Assembly: GCF_000741575.1 (NCBI RefSeq)
Contig: NZ_JGYV01000005.1
Location: forward strand, 108,398-172,397
Direction of reading: 5' to 3'
DNA: 64,000 nt
From: Bifidobacterium cuniculi
GTDB taxonomy: Bacteria > Actinomycetota > Actinomycetes > Actinomycetales > Bifidobacteriaceae
In this document: positions 17,337-25,786 of the stretch, in pieces
How positions within the stretch are numbered: the stretch's first letter is position 1
How the letters are laid out: every line of letters starts with the position of its first letter
The notes under the pieces: generated by a model
Database searches by the model: none
The model's input: only the letters and a program-made list of their open reading frames with translations
Told to the model about the DNA's origin: nothing
Program-made: the position numbers and the translations under genes

Positions 17337-17909
17337 ATGACGGGAACGCGGACCATACGCAACGCCGCCACTGCGCGCGAGCTCGAGGAGTCACTGCGTC
17401 TCGTGCAGGACGTATTCACCGAATCCGAGAATGCGCACAACGCCCTCGAGGTGCGCAGGCTGGTCGAGGAAACCAGAGCAGCCAACCTGTACGTGCCGGA
17501 ACTTGACCTGATCATGCTCGAAGACGATGCCGTCATCGGCAGCGCCGTGTTTTCGCGTCTGCAGCTCACTGGCGATACGCACACCATCCTGCTGCTTGCG
17601 CCTGTTGCGGTACGTACCGACAGGCAGCGCAGGCACGTGTCGAAGGAACTCATCGAATACGGTTTCGGCAAGGCGCGGGCGATGGGCTATCCTGCAGTGC
17701 TCGTGGAAGGCAACCCGGACAATTACCGGTCCCGGGGATTCGTCACTGCCGCCGACTTCGGTATCCTGTCCGGCGAAGGCGTGCAACTGCCTGCGCCGGA
17801 GTGCCTGATGGTCAGGGAACTCGTCGACGGTGCCCTGGGCGGGATACGCGGACAGGCCGACTATCTGCACGACGCGGCAATCCGGGATTCCGTTCGCTGC
17901 CGCTGCTGA
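17337..17909 (+). CDS. GNAT-family N-acetyltransferase (YhbS-like)
   Basis: 190 residues. The acetyl-CoA-binding segment is LLAPVAVRTDRQRRHVSKELIEYG, with a degenerate R-x-x-x-V-S loop where RxxGxG is usual. It is followed by MGYPAVLVEGNPDNYRSRGF, the strand-turn typical of the YhbS subgroup. ATG 17337 is preceded by GAGGGAGGAACC, so an upstream in-frame start at 17250 is unlikely. The gene stands alone between a remnant region and the convergent pmt gene. The substrate is unknown. Confidence 0.85.
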   Translation: MTGTRTIRNAATARELEESLRLVQDVFTESENAHNALEVRRLVEETRAANLYVPELDLIMLEDDAVIGSAVFSRLQLTGDTHTILLLAPVAVRTDRQRRHVSKELIEYGFGKARAMGYPAVLVEGNPDNYRSRGFVTAADFGILSGEGVQLPAPECLMVRELVDGALGGIRGQADYLHDAAIRDSVRCRC

Positions 17910-18036
17910 CTTGCTACTCAAGGACTGCACCGGCAGTGGGATTGAACGGGTTGGGCATCAGGCACCTCCAGTCGAAAGTATTAAAAGTATTAAAAGAAAG
18001 TATGAAGAGCATGACGCCGCGTTCGGGAACGCCTGC

Positions 18037-19602
18037 TCAGATCCACGAGCGCAGCCACATGTGGCTCAGCCAGAAGTCGTAGGGGACGGGCATGGCGGTC
18101 CAGATCGGGTAGAAGTAGAGCGACATGATGCCGCACACGATGCCTATGCCCCATACCACGCCGTTGAACAGTCCCGGGTCGCAGGTCTCGCGGATCCAGT
18201 TGCACACGTAGCAGATCGCGAGGATCATCCACGGCAGCAACACGATGGAATAGAAGGTGAAGGTGGTGCGGTTGAGGTACTGCGCCCACGGCAGCCAGCC
18301 GCCCAGGAAGCCCGCGAGCACCGCCCAGATCCTCCAGTCGCCGCGCTGTGCGATCGCAATGACGATCGCCGCCACCGCGCACAGCGTTCCCAGCCACCAG
18401 ATGAGCGGATTGCCCAGCGACGTCACCGCCGCCACGCACTGGCTGTCCGGCGCCAGCGAACACAGGCCGGGATGCCCCTCGAGCTTCTCCCAGTAGAAGC
18501 TCGTCGGGCGGATCTGCAACGGCCAGGTCAGCGGGTTCGCCTGGTAGTCGTGCGGGGTGTCGAGCGTGGTGTGGAACTGCCACATCTGCGCGTGGTACTG
18601 CACGAAGGACCGCAGCGTCTCCGGCAACCAGGAGATGCCCTCGCCGGGGTGCAGCCGCGCCCAGTCGTGCATGTACGAGTCGGTGTGCAGGAACCAGCCG
18701 GTCCACGTCGCCAGATAGGTCAGCGCGTAGATTGGCAGCATGTAGAGTGCGGTGAGCGCGCCGTCGCCCAGCACTCCGCGCAGGAACCAGCCGTCGAAGC
18801 CCGCCTGGCGGCGCATCCACGCATCCCACAGCACGCTGATGGCGCAGAAGACGGCGAGGAAATACGTGCCCGACCACTTCACGCCCGTCGCCAGGCCCAG
18901 CAGTACGGCCGCGCCGACGCGGCACCAGCTCAGCCAGATCCGGGGCGCGCGGGCGGCGCCCGCCGCGCGCGCCCGCTCGAGCCGGCCGTGCGCCCAGTCG
19001 CGGTGCATGAGCAGCAGCTGGAAGGCGCCCAGCGCGAGGACCATGATGAAGACGTCGAGCAGGCCGGTGCGGCTCATCGTGATGCCCACGCCGTCGATGG
19101 CCATGAGCACGCCGCCGAGCGCCGCGATCGGCAGGTCGTGCCACAGCCGCAGGACGGCTCGCATGAGGATGATGATGGCCACGGTGCCGGCGATCGCCGT
19201 CGCCGCGCGCCACGCCGCGGGGTTGGAGGCGCCGCCGAACAGCTGCATGCCCCACGCGATGAGCCACTTGCCGAAGGGCGGGTGCACCACGTATTCCGCG
19301 CTGGGCAGCCAATGATCGGTGTCGCCGGCGGCGAAAGCGACGTTCGGGTTGACGGCCTGGCCGTGCCAGTCCATCGTCTCCGGCCAGTTGCGCGGCTCGC
19401 CGGTGTTGAGCATGGTCCAGGCGTCCTTGACGTAGTACGTCTCGTCGAAGACGACGGCACGCGGCTCGCCGAGGCGCACGAAGCGCAGCAGGCCGCCGAG
19501 CGCGGCCACCGCGAGCGTGACGAGCCAGGTCAGCCAGCCGGCGGTCGGCATGGCCGGCCGGCTGCGGTGGCGTGCGTGGCGGATGGGGTACGTGTCGCTC
19601 AT
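18037..19602 (-). CDS. pmt: Protein O-mannosyltransferase (PMT, GT39)
   Basis: 521-residue polytopic membrane enzyme that transfers mannose from polyprenyl-phosphate-mannose to Ser/Thr of exported proteins. The catalytic acidic pair D53-E54 lies in the first extracytoplasmic loop (VFDETYYVKDAW). About eleven hydrophobic segments follow, and the C-terminal part includes LPWMILAICYVCNWIRE. It is divergent from rsmI, the arrangement found in mycobacteria (Rv1002c/Rv1003) and many other actinobacteria, which supports orthology. It implies that some secreted proteins of this organism are O-glycosylated. A Thr/Ser-rich exported protein such as the nuclease lipoprotein at 46250-47176 is a plausible but unproven substrate. 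Confidence 0.93.
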   Translation of the reverse strand: MSDTYPIRHARHRSRPAMPTAGWLTWLVTLAVAALGGLLRFVRLGEPRAVVFDETYYVKDAWTMLNTGEPRNWPETMDWHGQAVNPNVAFAAGDTDHWLPSAEYVVHPPFGKWLIAWGMQLFGGASNPAAWRAATAIAGTVAIIILMRAVLRLWHDLPIAALGGVLMAIDGVGITMSRTGLLDVFIMVLALGAFQLLLMHRDWAHGRLERARAAGAARAPRIWLSWCRVGAAVLLGLATGVKWSGTYFLAVFCAISVLWDAWMRRQAGFDGWFLRGVLGDGALTALYMLPIYALTYLATWTGWFLHTDSYMHDWARLHPGEGISWLPETLRSFVQYHAQMWQFHTTLDTPHDYQANPLTWPLQIRPTSFYWEKLEGHPGLCSLAPDSQCVAAVTSLGNPLIWWLGTLCAVAAIVIAIAQRGDWRIWAVLAGFLGGWLPWAQYLNRTTFTFYSIVLLPWMILAICYVCNWIRETCDPGLFNGVVWGIGIVCGIMSLYFYPIWTAMPVPYDFWLSHMWLRSWI

Positions 19603-19816
19603 GGTGCGTGCTGCCTTTCTGCCGGGCTATGCGGCTGCGGGGTCGCCTTCCACGCTACCCGACGGGCCTGCCCGTGTTCGCTGCGTGTGGGGTGGTGCGG
19701 CCGGAATGACCCCGCCAAACCACTGCCCCCAATAAGTGTTCGCTGCGCGCGGGCGGTGCGGCCGTGGCGTGGATACGTGGGCTGGGTGCGTAGATGGGGG
19801 ATTGCGTGCCACCTTT

Positions 19817-19934
19817 CGTTGAGAGATATCAAATTTCGGCATATCGGCCGGTAGGGTGGCGTAAGAACGGCGAAATATCAAGGATCTGCGAATGACATAC
19901 GCGGCGGTAGGGCGAATTTTGATATCTCTCAACG
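19817..19934. repeat. 118-bp element with CGTTGAGAGATATCAAA ends (copy 1)
   Basis: Begins CGTTGAGAGATATCAAATTT and ends with the inverted TTTTGATATCTCTCAACG. The interior contains ATCAAGGATCTGCGAATG, found in inverted orientation and slightly altered (ATCCTTGAT) in the copy at 56198-56316. It lies in the spacer between the divergent pmt and rsmI genes (19603-20092), which otherwise shows only the rsmI promoter. Confidence 0.9.
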
Positions 19935-20079
19935 CATGAGGGTGGCATGTGGGCGCGTGACGCCCTGCAAGGTGGGCCACAAAGAGGGCCAGGTGCGCGA
20001 ATGAGTGACTTTGCGCCCGCATGCGACATGACTTCTTCGGCGTAATCGAGGAGGGGCGGCGCATGTAGGCGCACGCGCG

Positions 20080-20085
20080 CATACT
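20080..20085 (+). promoter_or_regulatory. -10 hexamer CATACT, leaderless rsmI start
   Basis: CATACT ends exactly 7 nt before ATG 20093, placing the likely transcription start at the A of the start codon. The intervening GGAGG is too close to the ATG to act as a normal ribosome binding site. Confidence 0.55.
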
Positions 20086-20092
20086 GGAGGCC

Positions 20093-20998
20093 ATGACTGA
20101 TGGTGACATGCAAGTGGATGTTCCACGTGGAACAGTGGTGTTGGCGGCGACGCCGATCGGCAATACGGCGGACGCCAGCGCGCGGCTCGTCGCGCTGCTC
20201 GAGCGCGCGGACGTCGTCGCCGCGGAGGACACGCGGCGCCTGTACGCGCTGGCGAACCGGCTGGGCGTACACGTCTCCGGCCGCGTGGTGGCCAACCATG
20301 ACCACAACGAGCGCGGCATGGCCGACCGACTGCTCGACGAGGCCGAGACAGGCGCGACGGTGCTGCTCGTGTCCGACGCGGGCATGCCGACGATCAACGA
20401 CCCCGGCCTGGCGGTGGTGCGCCGCGCCATCGAACGCGGCGTGCCGGTGACCTGCGCGCCCGGCCCGAGCGCCGTACTCGACGCGCTCGCGCTCTCCGGA
20501 CTGCCGACCGACCGATTCTGCTACGAGGGATTCCTGCCGCGCAAGCATGGCGAACGCGTCGCCCACCTGCGTCAGCTCAAGGCGGAGCCGCGCACCATCG
20601 TCTTCTACGAGACCGTGCACCGCATCGACGAGGCGATGGCCGACCTGGAGGCGGTCCTCGGCCCCGACCGGCCGATGGCGCTGTGCCGCGAGCTGACGAA
20701 GGACTACGAACAGATCCGCCGCGGCACAATCGGCGAGATCCGCGCTGGCCTGTCGGCGGACCCGCCGCGCGGCGAGATGGTGCTGGTGATCGGCGGCGCC
20801 AGCGAGGAGGAGCAGGCGGCGTCGATGCAGTCGCTGGGCGTCGAAGAACTTGCCGACCTGGCGATCGCGCTCGCCGCCGAGCAGGACCTGCGGCTCAAGG
20901 ACGCCATCGCGCAGGTGGTGGCGCAGCATCCCGGTCCGGATGGCAAGCCGGCGAACAAGAAGCAGGTGTACGCGGCGGCGCTGGGGCGCCAGGGCTGA
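20093..20998 (+). CDS. rsmI: 16S rRNA (cytidine1402-2'-O)-methyltransferase
   Basis: 301 residues of the tetrapyrrole-methylase fold. The family signature GTVVLAATPIGNTADAS starts at about residue 9. It continues with AEDTRRLYALANRLG, VSDAGMPTINDPG and FLPRKHGER. It uses S-adenosylmethionine to methylate the ribose of C1402 in 16S rRNA, fine-tuning the P-site. Start ATG 20093 is supported by the -10 hexamer 7 nt upstream. A second ATG at 20108 is possible and would lose five non-conserved residues. The gene is divergent from pmt, as in mycobacteria. Its last ~100 bases are overlapped by a converging gene on the other strand. Confidence 0.95.
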   Translation: MTDGDMQVDVPRGTVVLAATPIGNTADASARLVALLERADVVAAEDTRRLYALANRLGVHVSGRVVANHDHNERGMADRLLDEAETGATVLLVSDAGMPTINDPGLAVVRRAIERGVPVTCAPGPSAVLDALALSGLPTDRFCYEGFLPRKHGERVAHLRQLKAEPRTIVFYETVHRIDEAMADLEAVLGPDRPMALCRELTKDYEQIRRGTIGEIRAGLSADPPRGEMVLVIGGASEEEQAASMQSLGVEELADLAIALAAEQDLRLKDAIAQVVAQHPGPDGKPANKKQVYAAALGRQG

Positions 20999-21584
20999 GC
21001 GGCCGCGCTGCCGACGACGTGCGCGCGGCTGCTGCACCGTGTGTTGGATGTGGCGGTGCGGTGTCGGCGGTTGAGGACTCGTGCAGGACATCGAGGCTGT
21101 TCCCGAGCCGGCTTGTCGTGCTGCGTGCGGGGCGCGGCTGGTGGATGCCGTCGGCTGCTGCAGATGACGTATGTGGGACATCGAGGCCGTTCCCGGGCGT
21201 CGTGTTGCATGTAGGACGAGGCGGATGCGCGCTGTCGGCTGTTGCGGGTGGCGTGTGCGGGACGTCGGTAGTCGTGTCCGCCGACGGCCGGTTGCGCTCC
21301 ATTTCCCTCAGCAGAATCTCCAGTGTCTCGCGCACGCCGGGGCCGCCCTGCTGGGAGATGTACTCGAGCAGGTGTGCGTCGGCGTTGCGGTTGACGGCCA
21401 CCCAGCGGCGCAGCTGCGGCGCGTGGCGCGCGATGTGCCACAGCACGTCCGCGGGTGTGTGCGGGTCGGTGGCCAGCGCGGCCGTCAGCTCGATGGGCGG
21501 CGGCGGGGGAGCGGACAGCTCCTCCAGCGGTTCGGGCTCCGGTCGCATGGCCTTGAGGCGGTCGGTGCGGCGGTCGTGGCGCAT
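20895..21584 (-). CDS. Variant leucine-rich-repeat (LRV)-like protein with repetitive tail
   Basis: 229 residues. Residues ~30-75 read ALATDPHTPADVLWHIA and LRRWVAVNRNADAHLLEYI, which fits the LRV repeat motif (helical repeat proteins, usually protein-binding). From about residue 105 the tail consists of roughly three degenerate repeats of 30-36 residues sharing LDVPHTSSAAAD-like words, rich in Pro, Thr, Ala and Arg. The last ~35 codons overlap the 3' end of rsmI on the opposite strand, so the true C-terminus may be shorter or variable. GGAAAGGACG precedes the start. It is 33 bp downstream of the next gene and probably co-transcribed with it. Function unknown. Confidence 0.6.
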   Translation of the reverse strand: MRHDRRTDRLKAMRPEPEPLEELSAPPPPPIELTAALATDPHTPADVLWHIARHAPQLRRWVAVNRNADAHLLEYISQQGGPGVRETLEILLREMERNRPSADTTTDVPHTPPATADSAHPPRPTCNTTPGNGLDVPHTSSAAADGIHQPRPARSTTSRLGNSLDVLHESSTADTAPPHPTHGAAAARTSSAARPLSPGAPAPPRTPASCSPACHPDRDAAPPPARWRP

Positions 21585-21617
21585 GGTCGTCCTTTCCCTG
21601 ATTCTCCTGCACCGCGC

Positions 21618-22295
21618 TCAGGCGATGCAGGCGAAGTCGCCGATGACGCGCCGCGCCTGCCGCGCGGTGTGCAGGTGCGGGCAGCCGTCGAGGATCTTCA
21701 GGCAGTCGCGCACGTCCACGTGGCATTGCTGCATGACGGTGACCATGGTCTCGTGCAGCTGCTGGCGGATGATCTCGTCGTAGGGGAAGAGCGCCAGGTC
21801 GCAGGCGGTGCGTGCCGGGGTGGTCAGCTGCAGGTCGCCGAGCGCGGTCAGCTGTTCGGACGGCACGCGGCGTGACAGCGTGTGGATGCGGCGGCCGGCC
21901 ACGGGTGCGCGGAAATGGCTGCGCGACAGCACGTCGAGGACCTGCGGGAAGTCGCCGCCGGCCCAGACCCAGGCGGCGGTGCGGCCGCAGGCGGGAATCC
22001 CCGGCGGCAGCAGCTCCCTGATGATCGCGGTGCGGCCGGCGAGCGTCCCGGCGTCCCGCGTCGTGTAGGCCTGGGTGTCGTCGAGGCGCACCAGGATGCC
22101 CTCCAGCACCAGCCGGTGCATGGACAGCGGCCCGGGCAGGTCCTTCAGGTGGACGATGTGGCCGTGCGGGCGGTTGGTGTTTCGCGCGCGCGGCGGCGTG
22201 CGTGTCCGTGCGCTCTGTGTGGGTTGTGAGGCCTCTTCCAGCAAATCGAAGGTCGGTTGTGAGTATGGTGCCGGTGTGCCGGTGACGTTGTTCAT
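21618..22295 (-). CDS. Hypothetical protein with AbiEi-like C-terminal region
   Basis: 225 residues from ATG 22295, which has AAGGGGA at suitable spacing (in-frame ATGs at 22316 and 22322 are alternatives). The middle (ELLPPGIPACGRTAAWVWAGG) and the LQLTTPARTACDLALF segment resemble the C-terminal domain of AbiEi-type antitoxin/transcriptional regulator proteins. No N-terminal winged helix is obvious and no AbiEii toxin is nearby, so a toxin-antitoxin role is not supported. It probably forms a two-gene operon with the LRV-like gene. Function unknown; the family link is tentative. Confidence 0.55.
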   Translation of the reverse strand: MNNVTGTPAPYSQPTFDLLEEASQPTQSARTRTPPRARNTNRPHGHIVHLKDLPGPLSMHRLVLEGILVRLDDTQAYTTRDAGTLAGRTAIIRELLPPGIPACGRTAAWVWAGGDFPQVLDVLSRSHFRAPVAGRRIHTLSRRVPSEQLTALGDLQLTTPARTACDLALFPYDEIIRQQLHETMVTVMQQCHVDVRDCLKILDGCPHLHTARQARRVIGDFACIA

Positions 22296-22378
22296 GGGAT
22301 TCCCCTTGTCGTCCATGGTCATGGTGTGCGCGAGTCTACGCGATGATGCGCGTGCAGGGAAATGGGGCAGTGCAGAAA

Positions 22379-22496
22379 TGTGGATATGTGGACGGCTTCG
22401 GCGGGTCGTCCACCGGGATGTGGGTAGTGCGGTGGATGAGCGCAGCCGGTCCTCCACATCGTGGACGACGCACGTGAGTTATACACATGTGGATGA
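22379..22496. promoter_or_regulatory. Cluster of DnaA-box-like sites
   Basis: TGTGGATAT (22379-22387, inverted), TTATACACA (22479-22487, matching TTATNCACA) and TGTGGATGA (22488-22496, inverted and adjoining) lie in the 450-bp spacer between two divergent genes, upstream of metG. There is no dnaA or dnaN nearby, so this is not the origin. Confidence 0.45.
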
Positions 22497-22731
22497 CGCG
22501 ACGGCTGCCAATCAGGGACCGCGAGATGGATTGGGAGACCTGCCGATCTACGGGAATATGCCCAAGGGAGCATGAGAGGCCAATCATGCAGTGCGGCTCA
22601 GCTGCCGGAACCGCTGGTGTCTCTCCGGCAGCCGGCGTCGTCCAGGCTGCCTTGTCCGGGGTCCGGCGCCTCTCCTGGCAGTCGCCGGTGCAAGGTGCAT
22701 GATGGCTGCCCGGCGTGTCTGGGCTGGGCCG

Positions 22732-22737
22732 GATAAT
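22732..22737 (+). promoter_or_regulatory. -10 hexamer GATAAT, leaderless metG start
   Basis: GATAAT is followed by 7 nt and then ATG 22745, with no Shine-Dalgarno sequence between. The mRNA is predicted to begin at or next to the start codon, so there is no room for a T-box leader. Confidence 0.6.
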
Positions 22738-22744
22738 CGGGCGC

Positions 22745-24607
22745 ATGAGTCATATTATGGTGAATGTCGCATGGCCGTATGCGAACGGCCCCCGTCATAT
22801 CGGTCATGTCGCCGGTTTCGGCGTCCCCTCGGACGTGTACGCACGTTACCAGCGCATGAAGGGCAACGACGTGCTCATGGTCTCCGGCACCGACGAACAC
22901 GGAACCCCCATCCTCGTCGAAGCGGACAAGGAAGGCGTCACCCCGCAGGAACTCGCCGACCGCTACAACCGCGTCATCGCATCCGACCTGTGCAGGCTCG
23001 GCCTGAGCTACGACCTGTTCACCCGCACCACCACCAAGAACCACGAGCTCGTGGTGCAGGAACTCTTCCGCCAGTGCCTCGCCAACGGCTACATCTACAA
23101 GGGCACGCAGAAAGTCGCCATCTCCCCGTCCACCGGCCGCACCCTGCCCGACCGCTACATCGAGGGCGAATGCCCCATCTGCCACGCAGAAGGCGCACGC
23201 GGCGACCAGTGCGACAACTGCGGCAACGAGCTCGACCCGGACGACCTGATCAACCCCGTCTCCAAGATCAACGGCGAGACCCCCATCTTCCAGGAGAGCG
23301 AACACTACTTCCTCGACCTGCCCGCGCTCGCCGACGCGAACCTTGCATGGCTCAAGACGCGTCAGGGCTGGCGCACCAACGTGCTCAACTTCTCCACCGG
23401 TCTGTTCCGCGAGGTCAAGCCGCGCGCCATCACCCGCGACATCGACTGGGGCATCCCCGTGCCGGTGCCGGGCTGGATCGACAATCCGAACAAGCGTCTG
23501 TACGTGTGGTTCGACGCGGTGATCGGCTACCTGTCCGCCTCCATCGAGTGGGCACGCCGCTCCGGCGACCCCGAGGCGTGGCGCAAGTGGTGGAACGACC
23601 CGTCCACGCCGGGCTACTACTTCCTGGGCAAGGACAACACCACCTTCCACTCCCAGATCTGGCCCTCCGAGATGCTCGCCTACAACGGCCAGGGCTCCCG
23701 CGGCGGCGAGGTCGGCCAGCTCGGCCCCCTCAACCTGCCCGAGCAGGTCGTCGCCTCCGAGTTCATGACCATGGAAGGCAAGAAGTTCAGCTCCTCGCGC
23801 GGCATCGTCATCTACGTCAAGGACATCCTCGAACGCTACCCGGTGGACGCCGTGCGCTACTACATCTCCGTGGCCGGCCCCGAGAACTCCGACTCCGACT
23901 TCACCTGGTCCGAGTTCGTGCGCCACAACAACGAGGAGCTCGCCGCCAGCTGGGGCAACCTCGTCAACCGGGTCGCCAACCTCATCGCCAAGAACTTCGG
24001 CGAGGTGCCGCCGTTGGTCGAGGACAAGCTCACCGACGAGGACCGCGCGCTGCTCGAGCGCACCGTCGCCGCCTTCGACGCGGTGGGCGAGTCGATTGAA
24101 CACCACCGCCAGAAGAACGCGCTGAATGAGGCGATGGCCGTGGTCGGCGACATCAACAAGTACATCTCCGCCACCGAACCGTGGAAGATCAAGGACGACC
24201 CGGAGCGCCTGGGCACCGTGCTGCACGTCGCCGCACAGGCCGTCTCCGACGCCAACCACCTGCTCGCCCCCTTCCTGCCGCACTCCGCGCAGAAGGTGCA
24301 CGAGGCGCTGGGCGGCACCGGCACCTTCTCGCCGCTGCCGCGCATCGAGGAAGTCACCGACCTGGACAACCCCGCCTTCACCTACCCGGTGATCACCGGC
24401 GACTACGTGCTCGGCGAGACCCTGCGTCCCTGGAAGAGCGAACCGATCGAGGTCGGCGCTCCCGTGGCCAAGCCCACCCCGATCTTCGCGAAGATCCCCA
24501 CCGAGGCCGTGGACGAGGAGCTCGCCCGCTTCACCGAAGCCCTCAACGCCCGCAAGGCCGCCGAGGCCGAGCGTCTCGCCGCCGAGCAGGCGAAGTTGGA
24601 GCAGTGA
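22745..24607 (+). CDS. metG: Methionyl-tRNA synthetase
   Basis: 620-residue class I aminoacyl-tRNA synthetase charging tRNA-Met. HIGH is at residues 18-21. A zinc knuckle has C143, C146, C156 and C159 (CPIC...CDNC), and the KMSKS loop reads KFSSS at 347-351. The helical anticodon-binding domain follows (about 400-550). The protein lacks the C-terminal EMAP-II-like tRNA-binding domain that some bacteria add. The last ~40 residues are Ala/Glu-rich and helical. Start 22745 is chosen because homology begins with [11 protein letters not shown] and a -10 hexamer lies 7 nt upstream; the in-frame start at 22715 has no support. Confidence 0.97.
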   Translation: MSHIMVNVAWPYANGPRHIGHVAGFGVPSDVYARYQRMKGNDVLMVSGTDEHGTPILVEADKEGVTPQELADRYNRVIASDLCRLGLSYDLFTRTTTKNHELVVQELFRQCLANGYIYKGTQKVAISPSTGRTLPDRYIEGECPICHAEGARGDQCDNCGNELDPDDLINPVSKINGETPIFQESEHYFLDLPALADANLAWLKTRQGWRTNVLNFSTGLFREVKPRAITRDIDWGIPVPVPGWIDNPNKRLYVWFDAVIGYLSASIEWARRSGDPEAWRKWWNDPSTPGYYFLGKDNTTFHSQIWPSEMLAYNGQGSRGGEVGQLGPLNLPEQVVASEFMTMEGKKFSSSRGIVIYVKDILERYPVDAVRYYISVAGPENSDSDFTWSEFVRHNNEELAASWGNLVNRVANLIAKNFGEVPPLVEDKLTDEDRALLERTVAAFDAVGESIEHHRQKNALNEAMAVVGDINKYISATEPWKIKDDPERLGTVLHVAAQAVSDANHLLAPFLPHSAQKVHEALGGTGTFSPLPRIEEVTDLDNPAFTYPVITGDYVLGETLRPWKSEPIEVGAPVAKPTPIFAKIPTEAVDEELARFTEALNARKAAEAERLAAEQAKLEQ

Positions 24608-24646
24608 TCCGGGATCCGTCTACGCGCATGATGTGAATCCCAAGGC

Positions 24647-24738
24647 ATAGAAATCTCTCGTTTTCCGTGATATTTCTAGGGCGGGCCGCCCGTGCGACCC
24701 GTGTCCTAGAAATATCACGGAAAATGAGAGATTTCTAT
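24647..24738. repeat. Long hairpin after metG (GATATTTCTAGGGCGG family)
   Basis: Arms of 34 bp (24647-24680 and 24705-24738), one mismatch, with the word CGTGATATTTCTAGGGCGG. A single left arm of the same sequence, without its partner, lies at 47360-47400. The position after metG suggests a terminator role. Confidence 0.85.
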
Positions 24739-24851
24739 ATGCACGTGAATGCACGTGCATGCGTCAAGTCTTGTATCAAGTCTGGTGCCTTCCCGCCGGA
24801 TGCAGATCCTGCCGTTAAGCGCCCCGGGTCAGGGTGCCTCCCCGGGGCTCT

Positions 24852-24960
24852 GATGACACATTTTTGGACGGAGAAAAAATGTGTAGGCCAGAAGCCCGCA
24901 CTTTTTCAAGTTGTGCTGGCTGGAGACCTACACATTTTGATGCAGCCCCAAAAATGTGTA
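24852..24960. repeat. TGACACATTTTTGG element (copy 1)
   Basis: Ends ATGACACATTTTTGG and CCCCAAAAATGTGT pair. An inner pair AAAATGTGTAGGCCAGAAGCC / GGCTGGAGACCTACACATTTT is imperfect. It shares ends and layout with 62567-62678. It occupies most of the gene-free stretch 24741-25188 together with the poly-G tract. Confidence 0.8.
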
Positions 24961-25117
24961 ACCCCGCACCTGCGGGAAGCCGGGAACATGCCATCGCTCG
25001 ACATGGCCCGCTGCTGCCTTGCCTATACGGACGTGGCGAACCGGTCGGACCGAGCCTGCTGGTGCCGTTCCTCACGAAACGATTACAAAACCAAGGAATT
25101 CCAAGCGTTTTATGTCC

Positions 25118-25128
25118 GGGGGGGGGGG
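25118..25128 (+). repeat. Poly-G tract, 11 G
   Basis: An uninterrupted run of 11 G lies 60 bp upstream of the start codon at 25189. Possible -10 hexamers follow it (TATGTT at 25129, CATAAT at 25145), so the tract would fall within the promoter. Length changes by slipped-strand mispairing could alter expression. Confidence 0.6.
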
Positions 25129-25188
25129 TATGTTCTTCTCACCGCATAATGCACAAGGTGTGCATGGAAGAAGGACACGGAGGGGCCA

Positions 25189-25764
25189 GTGAAAGACATC
25201 GACCTCATGCCCAATGAAGGCATTGTTGCCCAGTTTGACTCGGTATGGTGCGATGCACCTGATTTCAAAGGCAGCCAGCGTGGTGAACTCTCTCTCACCA
25301 ACCAGGCACTCGTCTTTACCTATACTCAACCAAAGATGTTCGCCAAGGATGTCGAGCATGCATACCGTTGGCCGTTGCGTGATGTCAAGGTCGTGGACGG
25401 CAGGCCGCAGCTCATCTTCGACAAGGGCGATAGTCACGAATGCAACATCGTGCTTCGCCAAGGCAAGCTGGTACTGCGCATGGATTCCCATCAGGAACTT
25501 GCTCGGTTGGGCAATGCCGTCAACCATGCACTTACCGGTAGCGATGAGGATATCGTCGGTGCACCCAAGACATTCATCTCTGACATTGCCAATACGCTCA
25601 GTGGCGCGACCCGCGAGTTCACTCAGGCATTCGGCTTCGGTTCCCGACCGTCAGCCACGGTGGAAACGGTATCCGCAGTGTGCGAAGGCTGTGGCGCTTC
25701 ATTGCACGGCAAATCAGGTGGCACGGTCACCTGCGAATACTGCTGCGTTTCCCGCCAACTGTAG
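25189..25764 (+). CDS. PH-like domain protein with C-terminal zinc ribbon
   Basis: 191 residues from GTG 25189 (GGAGGGG just upstream). Residues ~10-115 look like a small beta-rich PH/GRAM-type module: ISLTNQAL-like turn GELSLTNQALVF, KVVDGRPQLIF, and a closing helix ELARLGNAVNHAL. The C-terminal end has CEGC (165-168) and CEYC (182-185), a minimal zinc ribbon. There is no signal peptide or membrane segment. It is 22 bp upstream of an SPFH-domain gene and surely co-transcribed. A zinc-ribbon/PH protein next to an SPFH protein recalls bacterial membrane-stress modules, but the role here is unknown. Confidence 0.75.
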   Translation: MKDIDLMPNEGIVAQFDSVWCDAPDFKGSQRGELSLTNQALVFTYTQPKMFAKDVEHAYRWPLRDVKVVDGRPQLIFDKGDSHECNIVLRQGKLVLRMDSHQELARLGNAVNHALTGSDEDIVGAPKTFISDIANTLSGATREFTQAFGFGSRPSATVETVSAVCEGCGASLHGKSGGTVTCEYCCVSRQL

Positions 25765-25786
25765 GTAGCAAAGGAAGGCATCACCC

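Noticed and set aside
21618..22295. AbiEi/AbiEii toxin-antitoxin system
   Set aside because: Only a weak AbiEi-like region; no nucleotidyltransferase toxin gene is adjacent.
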